Source: Impatiens glandulifera (Eukaryota; Streptophyta; Magnoliopsida; Ericales; Balsaminaceae). From it: 64,000 nt of DNA. The stretch spans positions 1,770,001 to 1,834,000 of the forward strand of contig NC_061867.1 in NCBI RefSeq assembly GCF_907164915.1, in the 5' to 3' direction. Numbering within the stretch: the first letter of the stretch is position 1; every line of letters begins with the position of its first letter. This document shows, one piece after another, positions 1 to 12,507 of this stretch. A program made the position numbers and the translations under genes. Under the pieces are notes generated by a model, which made no database searches, had not been told where the DNA came from, and worked only from the letters and a program-made list of their open reading frames with translations.

Positions 1-36
1 TCTTCATGTGACTCAGTCTTTTCCGCACCTATACAG

Positions 37-2944
37 GGATATATGTTTGCTGGCCTATCTGCCTGTCTATCAGCATTGGCAGGTGTTTACACAGAGTTTC
101 TCATGAAGAAGAATAATGACAGTTTGTACTGGCAAAATGTGCAACTATATACGTAGGTATCATTTCTCTGTACATGTTTCCATTATCTCTATGCTTGAGG
201 ACTATCAGATATCCACTTTGAATATATTATCTTGCACATTCAGAATCATTTTATATTTATAGGATTATAATTAATTCTAATTATATATGATTATTCCCTT
301 GCATATCATAATAATATTATATTACGAGATATTAATTTATCTCATAGTTCTAGGAATGTTCTATACCTAGTATCCCTGTTAGTAATTTTTCTGATCAATT
401 TAGGTTTGTGACTTGAATAATCTTAGATTTTTCATTGACATTGTCTTGTCTCTTGTTATTAGGTATCATCATTATACTAAGATTAAAAGTTGATAGAAGT
501 AAACTTCAATGAAAAAGGTAACATCAAGTGAAAAAATAGGAAGATGAAAAGCAAAAAACAAATTAGAGTTAAGTTGTAGTCTTAAAGCTTTGATATAATT
601 CTGAAAATCAAAGAAATGTTATGTGATTGAAGATATTGTCTTATGTAATAAAATCCTTACATTCATTTTACAAAATAAAACAAAGATCCTTACATCAAAT
701 TTTACAAACTTTGCATAGTAATAGTATTCTAATCAAGTCCTGTTATTTATGATTATCCCTCAGTACACTAAGAAATCATTGTTATGTAGGGTTGTCTTAT
801 GTAATAATACATCAATTTTTTAAAAACGCTTTGTTGGAAGTGGGGTTTGTGCTAGCTTTCTTGAGGGAATAAACCTAGTTTTCAAAAAAAAAAAATATGC
901 ATCAATTTTGATGATCTTTTACATAGTAATTCTAATCAAATCTAATAATTTGTGACTATCCCAGTCATATCATAATCATGTTATATTATGAGGTATTAGT
1001 CTTATTTCATAGTTATATGAATAAATTGTATGTATGAAACTCTTATCCATGGTCAATTCCTGATATGTTTTGTATGATTGTATCATTGACCTGTAAAGCC
1101 TTGCCATTGATTGTTCTTTTCAAATCGTATGAAACCATGAATTGATAGGTATATGTCAAAGACCGGAAAATACTTTTATGTGTATGCTGTATTGATCGAA
1201 CATTTGGATGTATAAAATCTGGAAAAGATAATGTAATATTTTTTTATCTGCAAAAATAACAACTTGTAAATTCAAATACCTTGATAAGTTTACAAATTGA
1301 AATACAATATTAAAATGCAGACTAATGATAAGCAGCCTCCACATCTATGTATTACTTTCCAATTTCCATGAACCACGCATACCATGAATTAATGTACTAT
1401 TTCATGACAAACTCTCTGGACAATTATAATCTTTCCTTTCAGGTTTGGTGTGATTTTCAACATGGCAAAACTAATTTTGGATGATGTTAGAGGTGGGCTT
1501 GAAAATGGACCTTGGTGGCAACGTCTTTTCAATGGCTACAATATTACAACATGGATGGTCGTTTTAAATTTAGGATCTACCGGGCTGTTGGTCTCATGGC
1601 TAATGAAATATGCTGACAACATTATAAAGGTAACTCATCCTCCTCAATATGCAGAATATTATTCATTTTGTACCCTAAGCTTGTCAAAATGTTCCAAATA
1701 ATATTTAAAGCCCTTATAAAGGTCCAAATTGGGTTTTGGCTGTCAATATGTGCTTGAACGCAAAAATTGATAAACCAGTTACTAGAAAGTATGCAGAGGT
1801 GCAAGTAGTTCTATGAAAACACATACACATAAAATAAAGAAAATTGACCACCCAGACTGAGTAGCTCAAATTAGTAAGTCTAACTAAGATCATGTGGTCT
1901 CATGCGATTCTCACTGAAATCACCTTTATTGAAATTGGGGGTTCATGGCGGTAGAATACTAACCCTGTCTAAAAATAAATTAAAATATAAAGGAACTTGC
2001 TTCTAACACATCTGCGTATAGTTTCCATTTAAGTATGTCATTTTTGCTTCTATCAGGTCTATTCAACATCTATGGCAATGCTGCTGACAATGCTTTTGTC
2101 CATATACCTCTTCAACTTCAAGCCCACTTTACAGGTGAGTGTCCATTGTCGTAAAAAAGAAGAGAAAATTGGTATTTTACCCCTACATGTATTCAAATAT
2201 GATATTACTCTCTAAAGTACATTGTGTTTGATATTGCTCCCTATACTTGAAACAAAGTCTGAAATTACATTAATCCCTGAATAACCTATAAAATTAACAC
2301 GTCAAGTTTGTACATGTGGATGATACTTGGATTTTTCATCTTTTATTTTTGTGCCAGATTGTTTTAATTAAAAATCCAAGTCATTTTTTAAAATCTGAAC
2401 CTAAAATGCAAAAAAAATTAAGAAAAAGAGGGGAGACCCGAATGCCTAACCCCGATCCTAGCCCCCTTAGTATAGGGAGCAATATGTGATACATGTACTT
2501 TAGGGAGCAATATCATACTTGAATACAACTTAAGGGGAGAAGATCATGCCGATTAGCAGTTAATTCCATCATTAATCACTTCATCAACTAAAATATCCTT
2601 CTTAATTTATTTCTACAATTTTCAAATCATCAAGTCTTGTCTTTTCACCACAATTCGAAAGGCATATTGGGCCATACACACAATAAACCCAATTATCACA
2701 TATCCTCCAAAAAAATTATTTCTTTTCAGAAAAAAAAAAACTTCCCCAAGCAGGCTCAACTGATGATGATTCTGATTTGATATTGTGGTTATGACAGCTT
2801 TTCCTTGGTATTATCATCTGCATGATGTCACTACATATGTACTTTGCTCCTCCAAACATGCTCTTGGATTTACCTTCTACAGAGAAACCAACTTCTGAGA
2901 GTGCTCTAAAAGAAATTCATGTTGAAAGAAGGACCAATCCTTGA
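37..2944 (+). CDS. Nucleotide-sugar transporter, CMP-sialic acid transporter-like (3' part)
   Basis: The C-terminal 175 residues of a Golgi nucleotide-sugar transporter, cut by the left edge. Coding exons are 37-152, 1443-1629, 2057-2134 and 2798-2944; all junctions are GT-AG and join in frame, ending in TGA at 2942-2944. Seen in the sequence: the conserved blocks GYMFAGLSACLSALAGVYTE, NLGSTGLLVSWLMKYADN, VYSTSMAMLLTM and LGIIICMMSLHMYFAPP. These are hallmarks of the plant CMP-sialic acid/UDP-galactose transporter clade (Arabidopsis At2g43240/At4g35335 type) of the drug/metabolite transporter superfamily. The last four or so transmembrane helices are present, followed by a hydrophilic cytosolic tail. 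Family members exchange nucleotide sugars for nucleoside monophosphates across the Golgi membrane; the actual substrate cannot be read from sequence. The first 36 bases are the end of an upstream intron. Intron 153-1442 is unusually long (1290 bp) and carries a retroposon end. Confidence 0.92.
824..895 (+). mobile_element. SINE-like retroposon 3' end with poly(A)
   Basis: Within the first visible intron of the transporter gene. The stretch has the core gctagctttcttgagggaat followed by aaacctagttttc and an A12 tail. Similar 3' ends occur at 39361-39470 on the plus strand and at 3190-3440 and 55181-55242 on the minus strand. The shared end followed by an A-rich tail is what a SINE insertion would leave. 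No tRNA-like head is visible in this copy, so it looks 5'-truncated. Confidence 0.5.
1855..1985 (+). mobile_element. Possible tRNA-headed SINE in transporter intron
   Basis: Lies in the intron between exons 1443-1629 and 2057-2134. It starts with a box-A-like gagtagctcaaattagtaag, followed about 40 bp later by a weak box-B-like gcgattctcactg, and ends in an A-rich tail (aaaaataaattaaaa). The box spacing fits a tRNA-derived SINE, but box B is degenerate. This is an inference from pattern only. Confidence 0.3.
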
Positions 2945-3189
2945 GCCATTACTCTTTCCAAATGTAAATTACCACCTCTCAGCCGATTGTTCTATCGATG
3001 TTGAGGTATATACTATAATCATTGTTTGTTACTACCAAATCATTTAATTTTTCCAATTTCTCATTCATAGAAGTTTAAATGTTTGGCTAGACACATTCTA
3101 TCTTGCATCGGTTACACGTGATCATAAGGTCCCTTATTTTGCCCCCTATTGCAGCCTAATGATGTAGTTTAAGGTTGAATATTTTTGTT

Positions 3190-3440
3190 ACCAGATCAGG
3201 GTTTATTCCCTGGAGGTGGTGGGTATAGGATCCCACCACCACCACCATCCTCTAGTTTAATCAAGGGAATCGAACATAAGACTTGATGAAACTCTCTTTC
3301 GTCAAGATTCTTACCTTTTTTTTAAAATCAGAGTTTATTTTTTTGAAGAAAGCTAGCATGAACATCCACTTTAATCACTATGTTCTTAGTGGGAATCGAA
3401 CTTCAAACCTGAAAATGTGTTAGATTGGTTACGGGTAGTT
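3190..3440 (-). mobile_element. Two head-to-tail SINE-like units
   Basis: Read on the minus strand, each unit has a box-B-like gttcgattccc (one around 3400, one around 3270). The upstream unit continues to catgctagctttcttcaaa and an A-rich end near 3318. The second unit starts with ggtaagaatcttgacg and ends with agggaataaaccctgatc. The shared box B and the shared 'aataaacc' 3' end link them to the copies at 824-895, 39361-39470 and 55181-55242. The exact borders are approximate. Confidence 0.45.
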
Positions 3441-4065
3441 GGGCGTTAGAAGGTGTGGTGTCTGGAAGGATACGACGTAACGTGTATAAGTTAGGAACAG
3501 TTAAGAAATGGGCAATTGAGAGCCATGAACTTGGTCTTGGTATATTAAATGTGGTAATGAATAATTGAGATAGAGCCATAATAATGGTGACTCACTTGGG
3601 AGGGTAACACTACAGTACGTTTTTGTGACTTGTTGCATTTCGAAATGTCAATTAAATTGTTTAGAAAGCAACTTTGGATAATAATTAATGAGATGGCTGC
3701 TAATTTAACGTTAGAATAATAATCTCATTTGTAATAATGGTTCTTGGGCCATGCTTAGAAATACATATTTATCTCTTGCCCTTTCATGTACATCAATCCA
3801 CTGCTTAGTTCAAGTCGGGTATAAAAGATAGAAGATTTTAGATTCAATTTTTACTAAAAACGCCTTGAAAGGGGATTTAATTGTGTGGGTCGTAACTTTC
3901 TAAAATTCAAACAAAATATCTCAATTTAGACTGAGATTGCTCTGGGGTAAACCCAGATAGAGGTGAGAAATACTAACCGAAAATATCGTACTGCAAAATA
4001 TCAAAAATATCAATTTTTTGGTATACCGAAAAAGTGGTACCGATAATTATCGATACGATATTTAT

Positions 4066-4073
<8 letters not shown>

Positions 4074-4134
<61 letters not shown>
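4074..4134. repeat. (AT)n microsatellite
   Basis: About 30 uninterrupted AT dinucleotides between AT-rich flanks. Confidence 0.95.
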
Positions 4135-4135
<1 letters not shown>

Positions 4136-6000
4136 TTATAAATAATTAAGTTTTAATTTCTATTTTAAAATTAGATTAACCTAGTACTAAAATCAAATTG
4201 TAATAAATGAATAAACATCTATCTTAGTAAATTTATTTTCTTTTCTGAATAAATCAGTGGCAACCCTACAAATATTTACTTTTTTTTATTATTTAAAATA
4301 TAATTAAATTTTAATATTATTCGATAGGAACAATATAAGTATAATATATTGTCAACAATATATATTATATATATATATATATTTACCGGACAAAAATAAA
4401 ATTTTAAAAAAAAATATATTTTTTTTTATAAAATATTAGCAGTGAATTATTATTTATAATGTTATGAATTTAAGTAATGATAGTCGGCTATATGGAAAAC
4501 TTATAAAAAACAAACATTATATTCTAGAAAGAGAATGAGACAGCCCAAAGGTGGCATTTTATGTCAAGATCTTACAGAATTTGTGGTTAAAAATATAAGT
4601 GCACGTTACATCTTAAAATATTTACAAAATTTATCTTGGTGTAAAGAATTGTTTAACCATTTTTTATTATTATTATTGTTATAATATAAGGTTAGTAGTT
4701 AATGAAGTTACTATATATAGTCTATAGATTATGAAAGAATATTTTCATATATTATTAATAAGATTTCTTATATTTTAATGTTTATGCCTATTACTATAAT
4801 CTCTATTAGGTTAAGTTTTGTTAATGTTTAAATAAAATTAGAATTGAAAATTGAAAATTTTAATATTGTTGTTTGTTTGTACTAATAAATTATAATTGTA
4901 ATTAATTAAATTGTATAGATTGTTTTCTATTCCCATTATTTTCCCTTAAATATTCAGTTTTATTTAACTATTCTCATGCATTCCATTTTAACTATAAATG
5001 TTGAATAATTCATATTTGTCACATATATATAAACATCAATAACTTATATTAAAATATGCTATAAAATTTATTACAAATAATGAATTATGAAAGCATTTGT
5101 TTCTATTTTTAAATGAAACTATTTGAGAAATTAGTTAGTTATTAATAACTATTTTAATCAAAGTAATAAATTAAAAGCAACCTAAATTTGTTAATTAATT
5201 TTAAAACCTTAGTTGAAATAGCAATAAATAATTCTTTCAATATTTTCCATGAATTCTTGTTTATTCTAAGAAATATGTGTGACGTGTTTATACTTAGCTT
5301 TATTCTTTATTTTAGATTTTTTCTGTTAAATTTTTTCTCTTTATAAGAAAAATATTAAAGTTTGAAATTAAGATTACATGTTTTATATTTTTGTATAAGG
5401 AGTTAATTTTTATTAATTTAAATAAAATTATGTATAAATATTATTTTATAAATAATATAAAATTAAATTTAAAAAATTAAAATAACTAAACGAGAATCTA
5501 AATATTAAATAATTTAACAAATTTATAAAAATTAAAATTACAAAAAAAAATATTTGAATAATCTGGAAAAAAAATTATAGTGTGACACTAAATACGAAGA
5601 AACCTATAATGTGCTATCGAAATAATCTTTAAAAAAAATTTGAGCGACAATAAAATTTATCATTTTCCATGGGTTAGTAAGCATCGCCGAAAAATGAAAA
5701 TATTATGTCATTTGATAACTAACGATCTACGTATATACACAGTTAAAATAATGAAAACTTCGTACAAATTAATGAAGAATACACGTAAAATGTCTCCAAA
5801 TAAAATATTAGCCTTTAAAACCTCTTTATTAAACAAAAGAGAAAAAACTCCAAATCTGATACTAAACAAAGGATGTACATATACTCAACAAACATCACTC
5901 AAACAATTTAGTATATAAATAAAAAATGACCCACCAAAAATTGAGAGTATTATTCGAATTATAAAAATTTAGAACGAAAAATCTCATCAAACTAAACAAA

Positions 6001-6300
6001 ATGTCAGACCGTACAAAATTTAACACCAACTAAAATCTAAGTTGTGAAAAAAAAAAACGAGACACTTTCCTATCGATGTTAAACAAGATGTCCGACCGTA
6101 CAAAATTTAACACCAACTAAAATCTAAGTTGTGAAAAAAAAACGAAACGCCCTCCGATCGATGTTAAACAAGATGTCAGATCCTACAATATTTAACACCA
6201 ACTAAAATCTAAGTTGTGAAAAGAAAAACGAGACACCCTCCGATCGATGTTAAACAAGATATCAAAAAAACGAGACGCCCTTCGATCGATGTTCAACAAG
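6001..6300. repeat. 85-bp tandem repeat, 3.5 copies
   Basis: Units are 6001-6087, 6088-6172, 6173-6258 and a short 6259-6300. Each full unit starts atgtc(a/c)ga, contains taacaccaactaaaatctaa, an A-run, then cgatgttaaacaag. The last unit has lost its middle. The array forms the right part of a larger dispersed repeat (about 5570-6300) that is related to 24420-24600 plus 25105-25260, and more weakly to 43570-43740. Confidence 0.9.
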
Positions 6301-6487
6301 TCCTAGACGGGCCAAAACAAAATGACTTTTAACCCTTTTTTTTTAGACAATTTTTATAGAGTGAAATAAGAAATAAACTTAATTAATTCATTAACCTTGC
6401 CTTGTAAAACAAATTAAACCCTAAACCTAAATAACCACCAACTTTATATTCCCTCTTTAAATTCATATTCCCTCCCCCGCCTTCAAG

Positions 6488-6494
6488 TATAAAT
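6488..6494 (+). promoter_or_regulatory. Candidate TATA box of the DUF7722-type gene
   Basis: tataaat lies 66 bp upstream of the ATG at 6560. This would put transcription start near 6520 and leave a purine-rich leader of about 40 nt (gaaagagagagaaagaaag). Confidence 0.55.
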
Positions 6495-6559
6495 TGGCAT
6501 CATCAATTCGATCCTCTCTTCATATTCCAAACCCCAATAGAAAGAGAGAGAAAGAAAGA

Positions 6560-6811
6560 ATGGGATCTCTAGCGCAGAGCAATACGATTCAAATCAATGG
6601 AATATCAAACAATCGAGAAGTTCAATCGAAGAAGGAGAAGTGCGCTTGCTTTCAAATGCCTCTCCACTATCCAAGATACACCAAAGCAAATTACGAAACG
6701 ATGCCGGAATGGAAGTTAGATTGCCTTCTAACCGAGTACGGATTGCCGGTTACCGGAAATCTCGATCAGAAAAGGAAATTCGCCATGGGAGCTTTCCTCT
6801 GGCATTACTGA
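6560..6811 (+). CDS. Small DUF7722-type plant protein, 83 aa
   Basis: Single-exon gene of 83 codons. The C-terminal half carries the conserved block MPLHYPRYTKANYETMPEW (about residues 37-55), then KLDCLLTEYGLPVTG and KRKFAMGAFLW just before the stop. This matches a land-plant family of short uncharacterised proteins (DUF7722). The N-terminal 30 residues are polar and variable, followed by a Cys pair (KCACF). There is no signal peptide or membrane segment. I chose the ATG at 6560 because it follows a purine-rich leader and a TATA box; the open frame extends upstream to 6494 only through a TTG and without ATG. Molecular function is unknown. It stands alone, about 3.6 kb from the transporter gene. 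Confidence 0.85.
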   Translation: MGSLAQSNTIQINGISNNREVQSKKEKCACFQMPLHYPRYTKANYETMPEWKLDCLLTEYGLPVTGNLDQKRKFAMGAFLWHY

Positions 6812-7782
6812 TGAATCAATCATCGATCATAGATCCGTAAGATTTCTAATCATTATTATTACTATGATATGATATTAATTAGAGATCTGATTAGTATCGA
6901 TCTATCGTTAGTTCATTCTCTATATATAGATCCGTAAGATTATAATAAAGATCTGATAGATTATGCTTGATTGATGCAATGATGCTACGTACGATTGAAT
7001 CTGTCTGTTGTTCATCGATCGATCGATAGATCTGTTTCGATATAATATTAAGAAAATTTTAAGTTTATTGTATTGTATCAATGCCAATATCATCAATGAA
7101 GATTTCAATTCCAATTCCTGCATTTAGTGAACAAGATGCGTGATCATGTTCATAAGAATATCGTGAACTCATAATTCAGTTGCATGAATAACTTTCTCTT
7201 CCTCGGTTTTCGATCCAAATTGTTCGTTTTTTTATTTAATTGAAGAATGAATACGAATTTTTAATATATTATAAAAAATATGAAAAAAATATAATTTAAT
7301 CCATGCCTCTCGAGAATTCTCTTAACTCAACGGGACGAGAATAGTAGTAAAAAATAATCTCTCAAATAGAACAAGTCGGGACGGCGAGTTATCCCGATCA
7401 TACTCATTGTCACCCCGAAATATTTTTAAATGAAAAAAATCACTTTGAATCACAATCACACTCAAATTGAATATAAAGCCTCTATCTATTATGTTCAAAT
7501 TTATATTTGCTTCAATTAAAGGTTTTTGGGTTTATCTTGTAAAGATTTATGTTTGAAATAAGTAAAAAAAAATATTTTAGTACAACCACAAAAAATGACA
7601 TTAAATAAAAAAATAAAATTGAATAATAAGAAAAATATGTACTAATAAATTTTCGAGCTCTTAATTTTTTTAGAAAACGATCAACTTTCTTAATTTTCTG
7701 AACGAATATCAGAAATCGTAATAATAATATTATTATGAATTATACAATTCAGACGACTATATTGAAATAAATAATATTGAAA

Positions 7783-7817
<35 letters not shown>

Positions 7818-8991
7818 AAGATTGAAAATAAATTATTCAAATAATAAAAAAAAGCTCTAATATTATTCATATTCATTTCATTATATAATTCTTCAACAAC
7901 CCTAAATCCTAATATAGATTAAAATAAATATATTTACTTTTACTTTTTTTCTTACCTTTTTTTTCATTTCCAAATTTATTCTACAATTAGTATTTATAAG
8001 AAAAAATTTATATATAAGTTATGTTTGAAATATTTTAAAGTCTTATTAAATAAATAATCATAATTTTATTGACAAATCCATAAAACTATTAAGAATGTCT
8101 TATGTCTCCTTATCAAGAGAAATGGCATTTTTAGAAGCATATTATTTATTTTTTCTTATAATGGTAAAAGCTAAAGGTGAGAAAAAATTAATAGAAAGGA
8201 AACTATAGAAATGGAATAAGGTAGAAACGTGAAAGTAAGAGATATTTTTAAATTTTCAACTTTTATTAAAAATAAGGTAAGATGCGTAAAATATAGCCTA
8301 GGTTATATATTACTTACCAAGTTTATATATGTTTTAATTTTTTTTAAATAAAATAGTTATATTAATTGATTATGGTAATGTGAAAAAGAATTTGTGTAAG
8401 TAAAATTATATATAATTAGTAACAAGAATTCAAGAAAGGAACAAAATTGAAGACAAATGGAGTAACCCATAACTGAACCTGTCATGCATGCATCTTTGTG
8501 ACATTAATTATAAGAATAAGACATTTGTCGTGTTAACAAAGGCAATAACAAAATGCTCCAATTCAATAACATTTATTGTACTAGATTTGAAATAATGGAA
8601 AAACGGTTAAACTGCATTGTCTCGTTGTGACTTTTATAATATTCGTTTTAAAATATCCGTATAATCGATTTAAAAGTTATCAGATTTTATATTAAAAATG
8701 ACTTGTTTTTTATAATATATGAACTATTTGAAAGAAAAATAAAAATTTTTCTAGAACATGAAAACATGATGCAACAATTTCACAATCAATGTGAGATCCA
8801 ATAGAATGAAAAGAAGAAAAAAAACAGGACAAGAATTGACATTAATTTATAATTCCAACTATGATGAAATTCCTGTGCAATTCTTTATCATTCATGGTAG
8901 GCCAGACAACATTTTTCAAATCAAGGAGAAGAACATTAGATGTCTAATGGGGTTACACAATCGATGCTACAAAAGCGAAGAAACCAAAACA
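6812..8991. other. Intergenic spacer
   Basis: No gene seen. It holds the 3' flank of the DUF7722-type gene with repeated gatc-rich motifs (atcgatcgatcgatag near 7015-7030), a block at about 7300-7430 with cgggacg motifs that resembles repeats at 24960-25100 and 49020-49140, a T28 tract at about 7787-7814, and AT-rich filler. The right end is the 3' flank of the CHCH gene. Confidence 0.6.
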
Positions 8992-10340
8992 CTATTTATT
9001 TGTAGCCGTAGATGAATCTTTTTCTAGTCCTTGATGATGTTTTTCGTCGTCTATAGTGAATCTCTTCACTTTCTGCAAACACAACCAACAATAAACAAAA
9101 CATCAAAACCATAATAAACTTCCAATCAAATCCGCATATTGACAGACATACAATAGCGGTTCTACCCATAAGGCTATCTGAGTTGTAGTCCGGGTGACCC
9201 AAAATATTTTGTATATATATATAACTAAGTGATCTAGGTAGATTTTATCTGGTTCATTATATTATTATCATTGTAGCCCAGAAAGATTTTGTGAAAAAAA
9301 ATTAACCCGATTAGATTTCCAATCCTAGTTCCACTCTTGTATACATACAATGACAACAGTTTAAGGGTTATTCCCCAAATTAAGGAATCAAATAACCTAA
9401 ATTCCCCAAATGAACTAGGTTTCCATGGGGGTTTCTCAATCAATCTATTTGAGTAGAATGTAGCCTCAACTCCTTCTTTCCTTGTACATATAATAGTAGC
9501 CATTTTTAAGCATGAACAATATAAAGGAACGCGATTTCAATAACTACTATAACATTAATGATTCAGCATGCTAAATCTATCAAAACAGGCCTTAAGAGTA
9601 AAAGATATTGTCATTGTTCTTCTCATTTTCAAATGATAACTTTAGTGATAAAGTTTCACATAACCCTATCAATAAAACACAAGATTAACTAACACTTTGG
9701 TTCTACTATTGTTCTTTAATAAAAACAGAAGAACTGAATCGAATTCAACTATAACCAATAACAATCAATTAACAACAACAAATAGAGCAAAGATCAAGCT
9801 TTTCATGAGGAAAACAAATCAAATACAAACAAGTTCAATCCTAATACATCATCATATGAACATCAAAATGAAATCAAAAACAACAAAGACATCCAAAAAC
9901 ATCATGGAAAGAGCACTAATTCATAATGCAGGTGCAATGCCTGAACCCGGGTACCATTACCCGAACAAACAAACCATTGAGCTACAACCCAAGATCAAAG
10001 GTACCCATGAAGTGGTTTTAAATCTAATTAGTTTACCTAATTCCAACAATCAACATAGTCCAATTTCAAAACCCAGAATGTAAAATCTCGGATAAGAACA
10101 GAACAGAACAAAACAGAATAAGGTAAAATCTGAGAATCTAATAAAGAAACAATGCAGCAATGTTTATAAAAATAAAAAAGTAAGAAGTAGAAGTATAATG
10201 AAGACCTTGGCTTGAACACAATGGCGCAAAGCGTGAAGCAGAGAGATGCATTTAGATTCATCAAAGGGTGATTGAGTAACACAATTGAGCAGGTCCAGCG
10301 ATTCTTGAGCGCAAACAGGTTTGGAATTGGAATTATCCAT
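8992..10340 (-). CDS. Twin CX9C (CHCH/Cox19-type) small protein
   Basis: Two exons, 10206-10340 and 8992-9072, joined in phase 0 across a 1133-bp GT-AG intron, encode 71 residues. Seen directly: four cysteines at 10, 20, 31 and 41 forming two perfect C-X9-C motifs (CAQESLDLLNC and CISLLHALRHC), then a basic-acidic tail. This is the coiled-coil-helix-coiled-coil-helix fold of mitochondrial intermembrane-space proteins, which are imported and oxidised by the MIA40/ERV1 relay. The closest plant type I recognise is the small Cox19-like CHCH protein (Arabidopsis At1g02160 type). CHCH proteins commonly assist cytochrome c oxidase or complex I assembly; which role applies here is inference. There is no cleavable presequence, as expected for this import route. 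The gene is too short to be obvious from open frames alone. The start is the first ATG, just after a gatcggc-rich leader. Confidence 0.87.
9929..10000 (-). repeat. tRNA-like remnant in the CHCH intron
   Basis: On the minus strand the stretch reads gttgtagctcaatggttt, a perfect Pol III box A (tagctcaatgg), and about 40 nt later cccgggttcaggc, a box-B-like segment. No cloverleaf with matching acceptor arms can be drawn, so it is not a functional tRNA. It is most likely the head of a degenerate SINE or a tRNA pseudogene. Confidence 0.4.
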
Positions 10341-12507
10341 GGCGATCGGCGATCGGCGATTGGAGATTGGCGATTATTATGATTAGGGTTTTTGAATCTT
10401 TCTAGAGACGACGGGGAGTTTCTAAATCCCGCTTTTCAAACCTAACGTGGATTTGTTAAAACCATTGGCTTTAGGACTTGTTTGATTCCAATAATATTTC
10501 TTTTTATTCTCACTCTCTTTCAGAACGCCGAGTTCTACTTCTCCTATATGGTTCCACTAACTCATGCGGGTTGCACATAACACGTAAATACACCATTAGT
10601 CTAATGTTCGGGATAAAAATATCCGAATCATTTTTATTAATTTATTATTATTATTATTTTAGACATATATTTTTTTATTTTTCTCTTATTCACATGTGGC
10701 CGATCACATTGAATTTGTAGTTTTGTTTTCGATATATTTTCGGTATCAACTCTTTTTAGAAGTGAATCGAAACTGGTTCAGTTTTGTGAGATAAATGGGT
10801 TTAAGAAAGCTGGTCCATTTTGTTGGATTTGGGCTTTATTACTAATGGGCCTTTTAAGGTTACGATTTTATGAGGACATGGAGTTACAGCGGGTTGGATT
10901 TGAGGTTTTGAATAAATTTTTGTTTTAATTTATTTATTTATGGAACATTGTATCTTTTTGGATAAAAATTTATAAAAATACATTACCAAACAAATTCTTA
11001 GAGCTGGTTCGGTTTATATTATTTAAATAGTAACTCAATTAAACATATTTTTTCTCGTCTATAAATTAACCACTTATCTTACATTTATTAATTAATTAAC
11101 CAAAATACTTAAATATTATAACTCTCAAAATCAATGTTAATATTTTATTTAAATAACTCAGATTTTTCAACTCCAAATCTTATAGACAAAAAGTTGTATT
11201 ACTTCTATCTATTCTAACTTCTTTTGGGCAATTTATAAGGAGGATTTTGAATTATTGTAAAATCCTTAAAATTATTTGTGAGTATATATAATTAAACTAT
11301 TTTTTAAATGATTAATATAAAAGAATATAAATGAGAATAATTTAAACTTAACAATAAAAGCGTTACAAAAAATGAAAATGAATCTTTACAAATAAAAAAA
11401 AAAACACAGCCAAAAAATGTTCACCAATGGACAAAGCCTTTAAATTTTTTTGAGATGACTTGAAATTTTTTTTGAAAAATTATGAATGAAACTGGTGTTA
11501 GCGTATGTTTGGCTTATTTTTAAGAATTGGAAAAATAAATAGTTAATTAAACTAAAAAAAAATTTAAAATTGATAAGAATATGTCACATCTTTAGCATAA
11601 AATAAATGTTTTTTTAGAGTGGGATTAAGTTCATTATGAGGTATTAATGAGTTCTCCCACCACCTTGAATGGTTACCCAATGAAATCTCTCTAATTGTTA
11701 TAATAATATAATTATGTTTTAAACGAATTGAACTTAAACGTTTAATGAACGATTCTATGATATTTTTCAAGTTATATGGTCCCTAAAAAATAAACGAAAT
11801 AAAAGTTCACGACTCAAACTAGCTGGGTTCAACGTCTCTATCCTTATTTTCTAATGACTAAGTATATATTCCAACATAATCAACTGAAAATAATCATTTT
11901 TATAATAAAGTCCAAATCAAAACCAAATTATAAGAAATGTAAGACATGACTCGGACACTTAAAAGAATATTTTAAGACATTATCTTATTTAAATATTAAT
12001 AAGATCTTTGATTTACATTTTTTTTCTTTTATTCAAACTCATAATCAAATCCAAATATGTGTGATTCGGAAATATATTATTTGAATAAAATTTTAAAAAA
12101 GGCACCAATATCCCCTGGTACAAAAGCAGCAGATATAGTGTGATAATAATACATTATTAAAAATAATAATAATAATATCATTGAATTCATGTAACGTACA
12201 TAAATAAGTCACGAAATAAAGAAAGAAAGACGTTACCTTGCGGCGGCATTGTCGGTTGTACATTGCGGCTCTCTTATAACTGCCCTTGTCGGCCAAACTC
12301 TTGTTTGATTTCATTTAGGATTTTTGAGTTTTTTTTCTTTTCTAAAGTTTTACTTAATTTTTTAAATTATTAAATAAAAAGTAAAAAAACTAGAGAAATA
12401 AAGAGTATTTTGATAAAAATAAATAAAACTCAGTTTTTTCCAACTAAAAAACCCAAACAAAACTTAAAAACCATTTTCTCAATCAAGTTTTAAGTGTATT
12501 TCATTAA

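Larger units (their letters stand above)
2945..6487. other. Intergenic spacer, repeat-rich
   Basis: No coding region was recognised. The proximal 300 bp is probably the 3' UTR and terminator region of the transporter gene. The rest holds two adjacent SINE-like units (3190-3440), a possible SINE at 3805-3960 (box-B-like gattcaatttttact then aaaacgccttgaaagggg), an AT microsatellite (4074-4134) directly after a GC-containing ataccgaaaaagtggtaccg block of the kind found in degenerate transposons, long AT-rich filler, and an 85-bp tandem repeat (6001-6300). Confidence 0.7.

Noticed and set aside
5640..5918. 92-codon open frame on the plus strand
   Set aside because: It lies in a dispersed repeat (related to 24435-24600), begins at a TTG, and reads as Lys/Asn-rich low complexity.
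6001..6300. CRISPR-like array
   Set aside because: The 85-bp units are head-to-tail without spacers; an ordinary tandem repeat.
6494..6559. Upstream extension of the DUF7722-type protein
   Set aside because: The extension begins at a TTG directly after the TATA box and has no ATG; the ATG at 6560 gives the conserved family length.
9234..9503. 89-codon open frame on the minus strand inside the CHCH intron
   Set aside because: It has an ATG but no recognisable domain, no splice signals linking it to the flanking exons, and the two CHCH exons join perfectly without it. A lineage-specific exon cannot be fully excluded.
9697..10083. 128-codon plus-strand open frame
   Set aside because: Low-complexity Asn/Thr/Lys translation overlapping the tRNA-like remnant and CHCH intron; starts at TTG.
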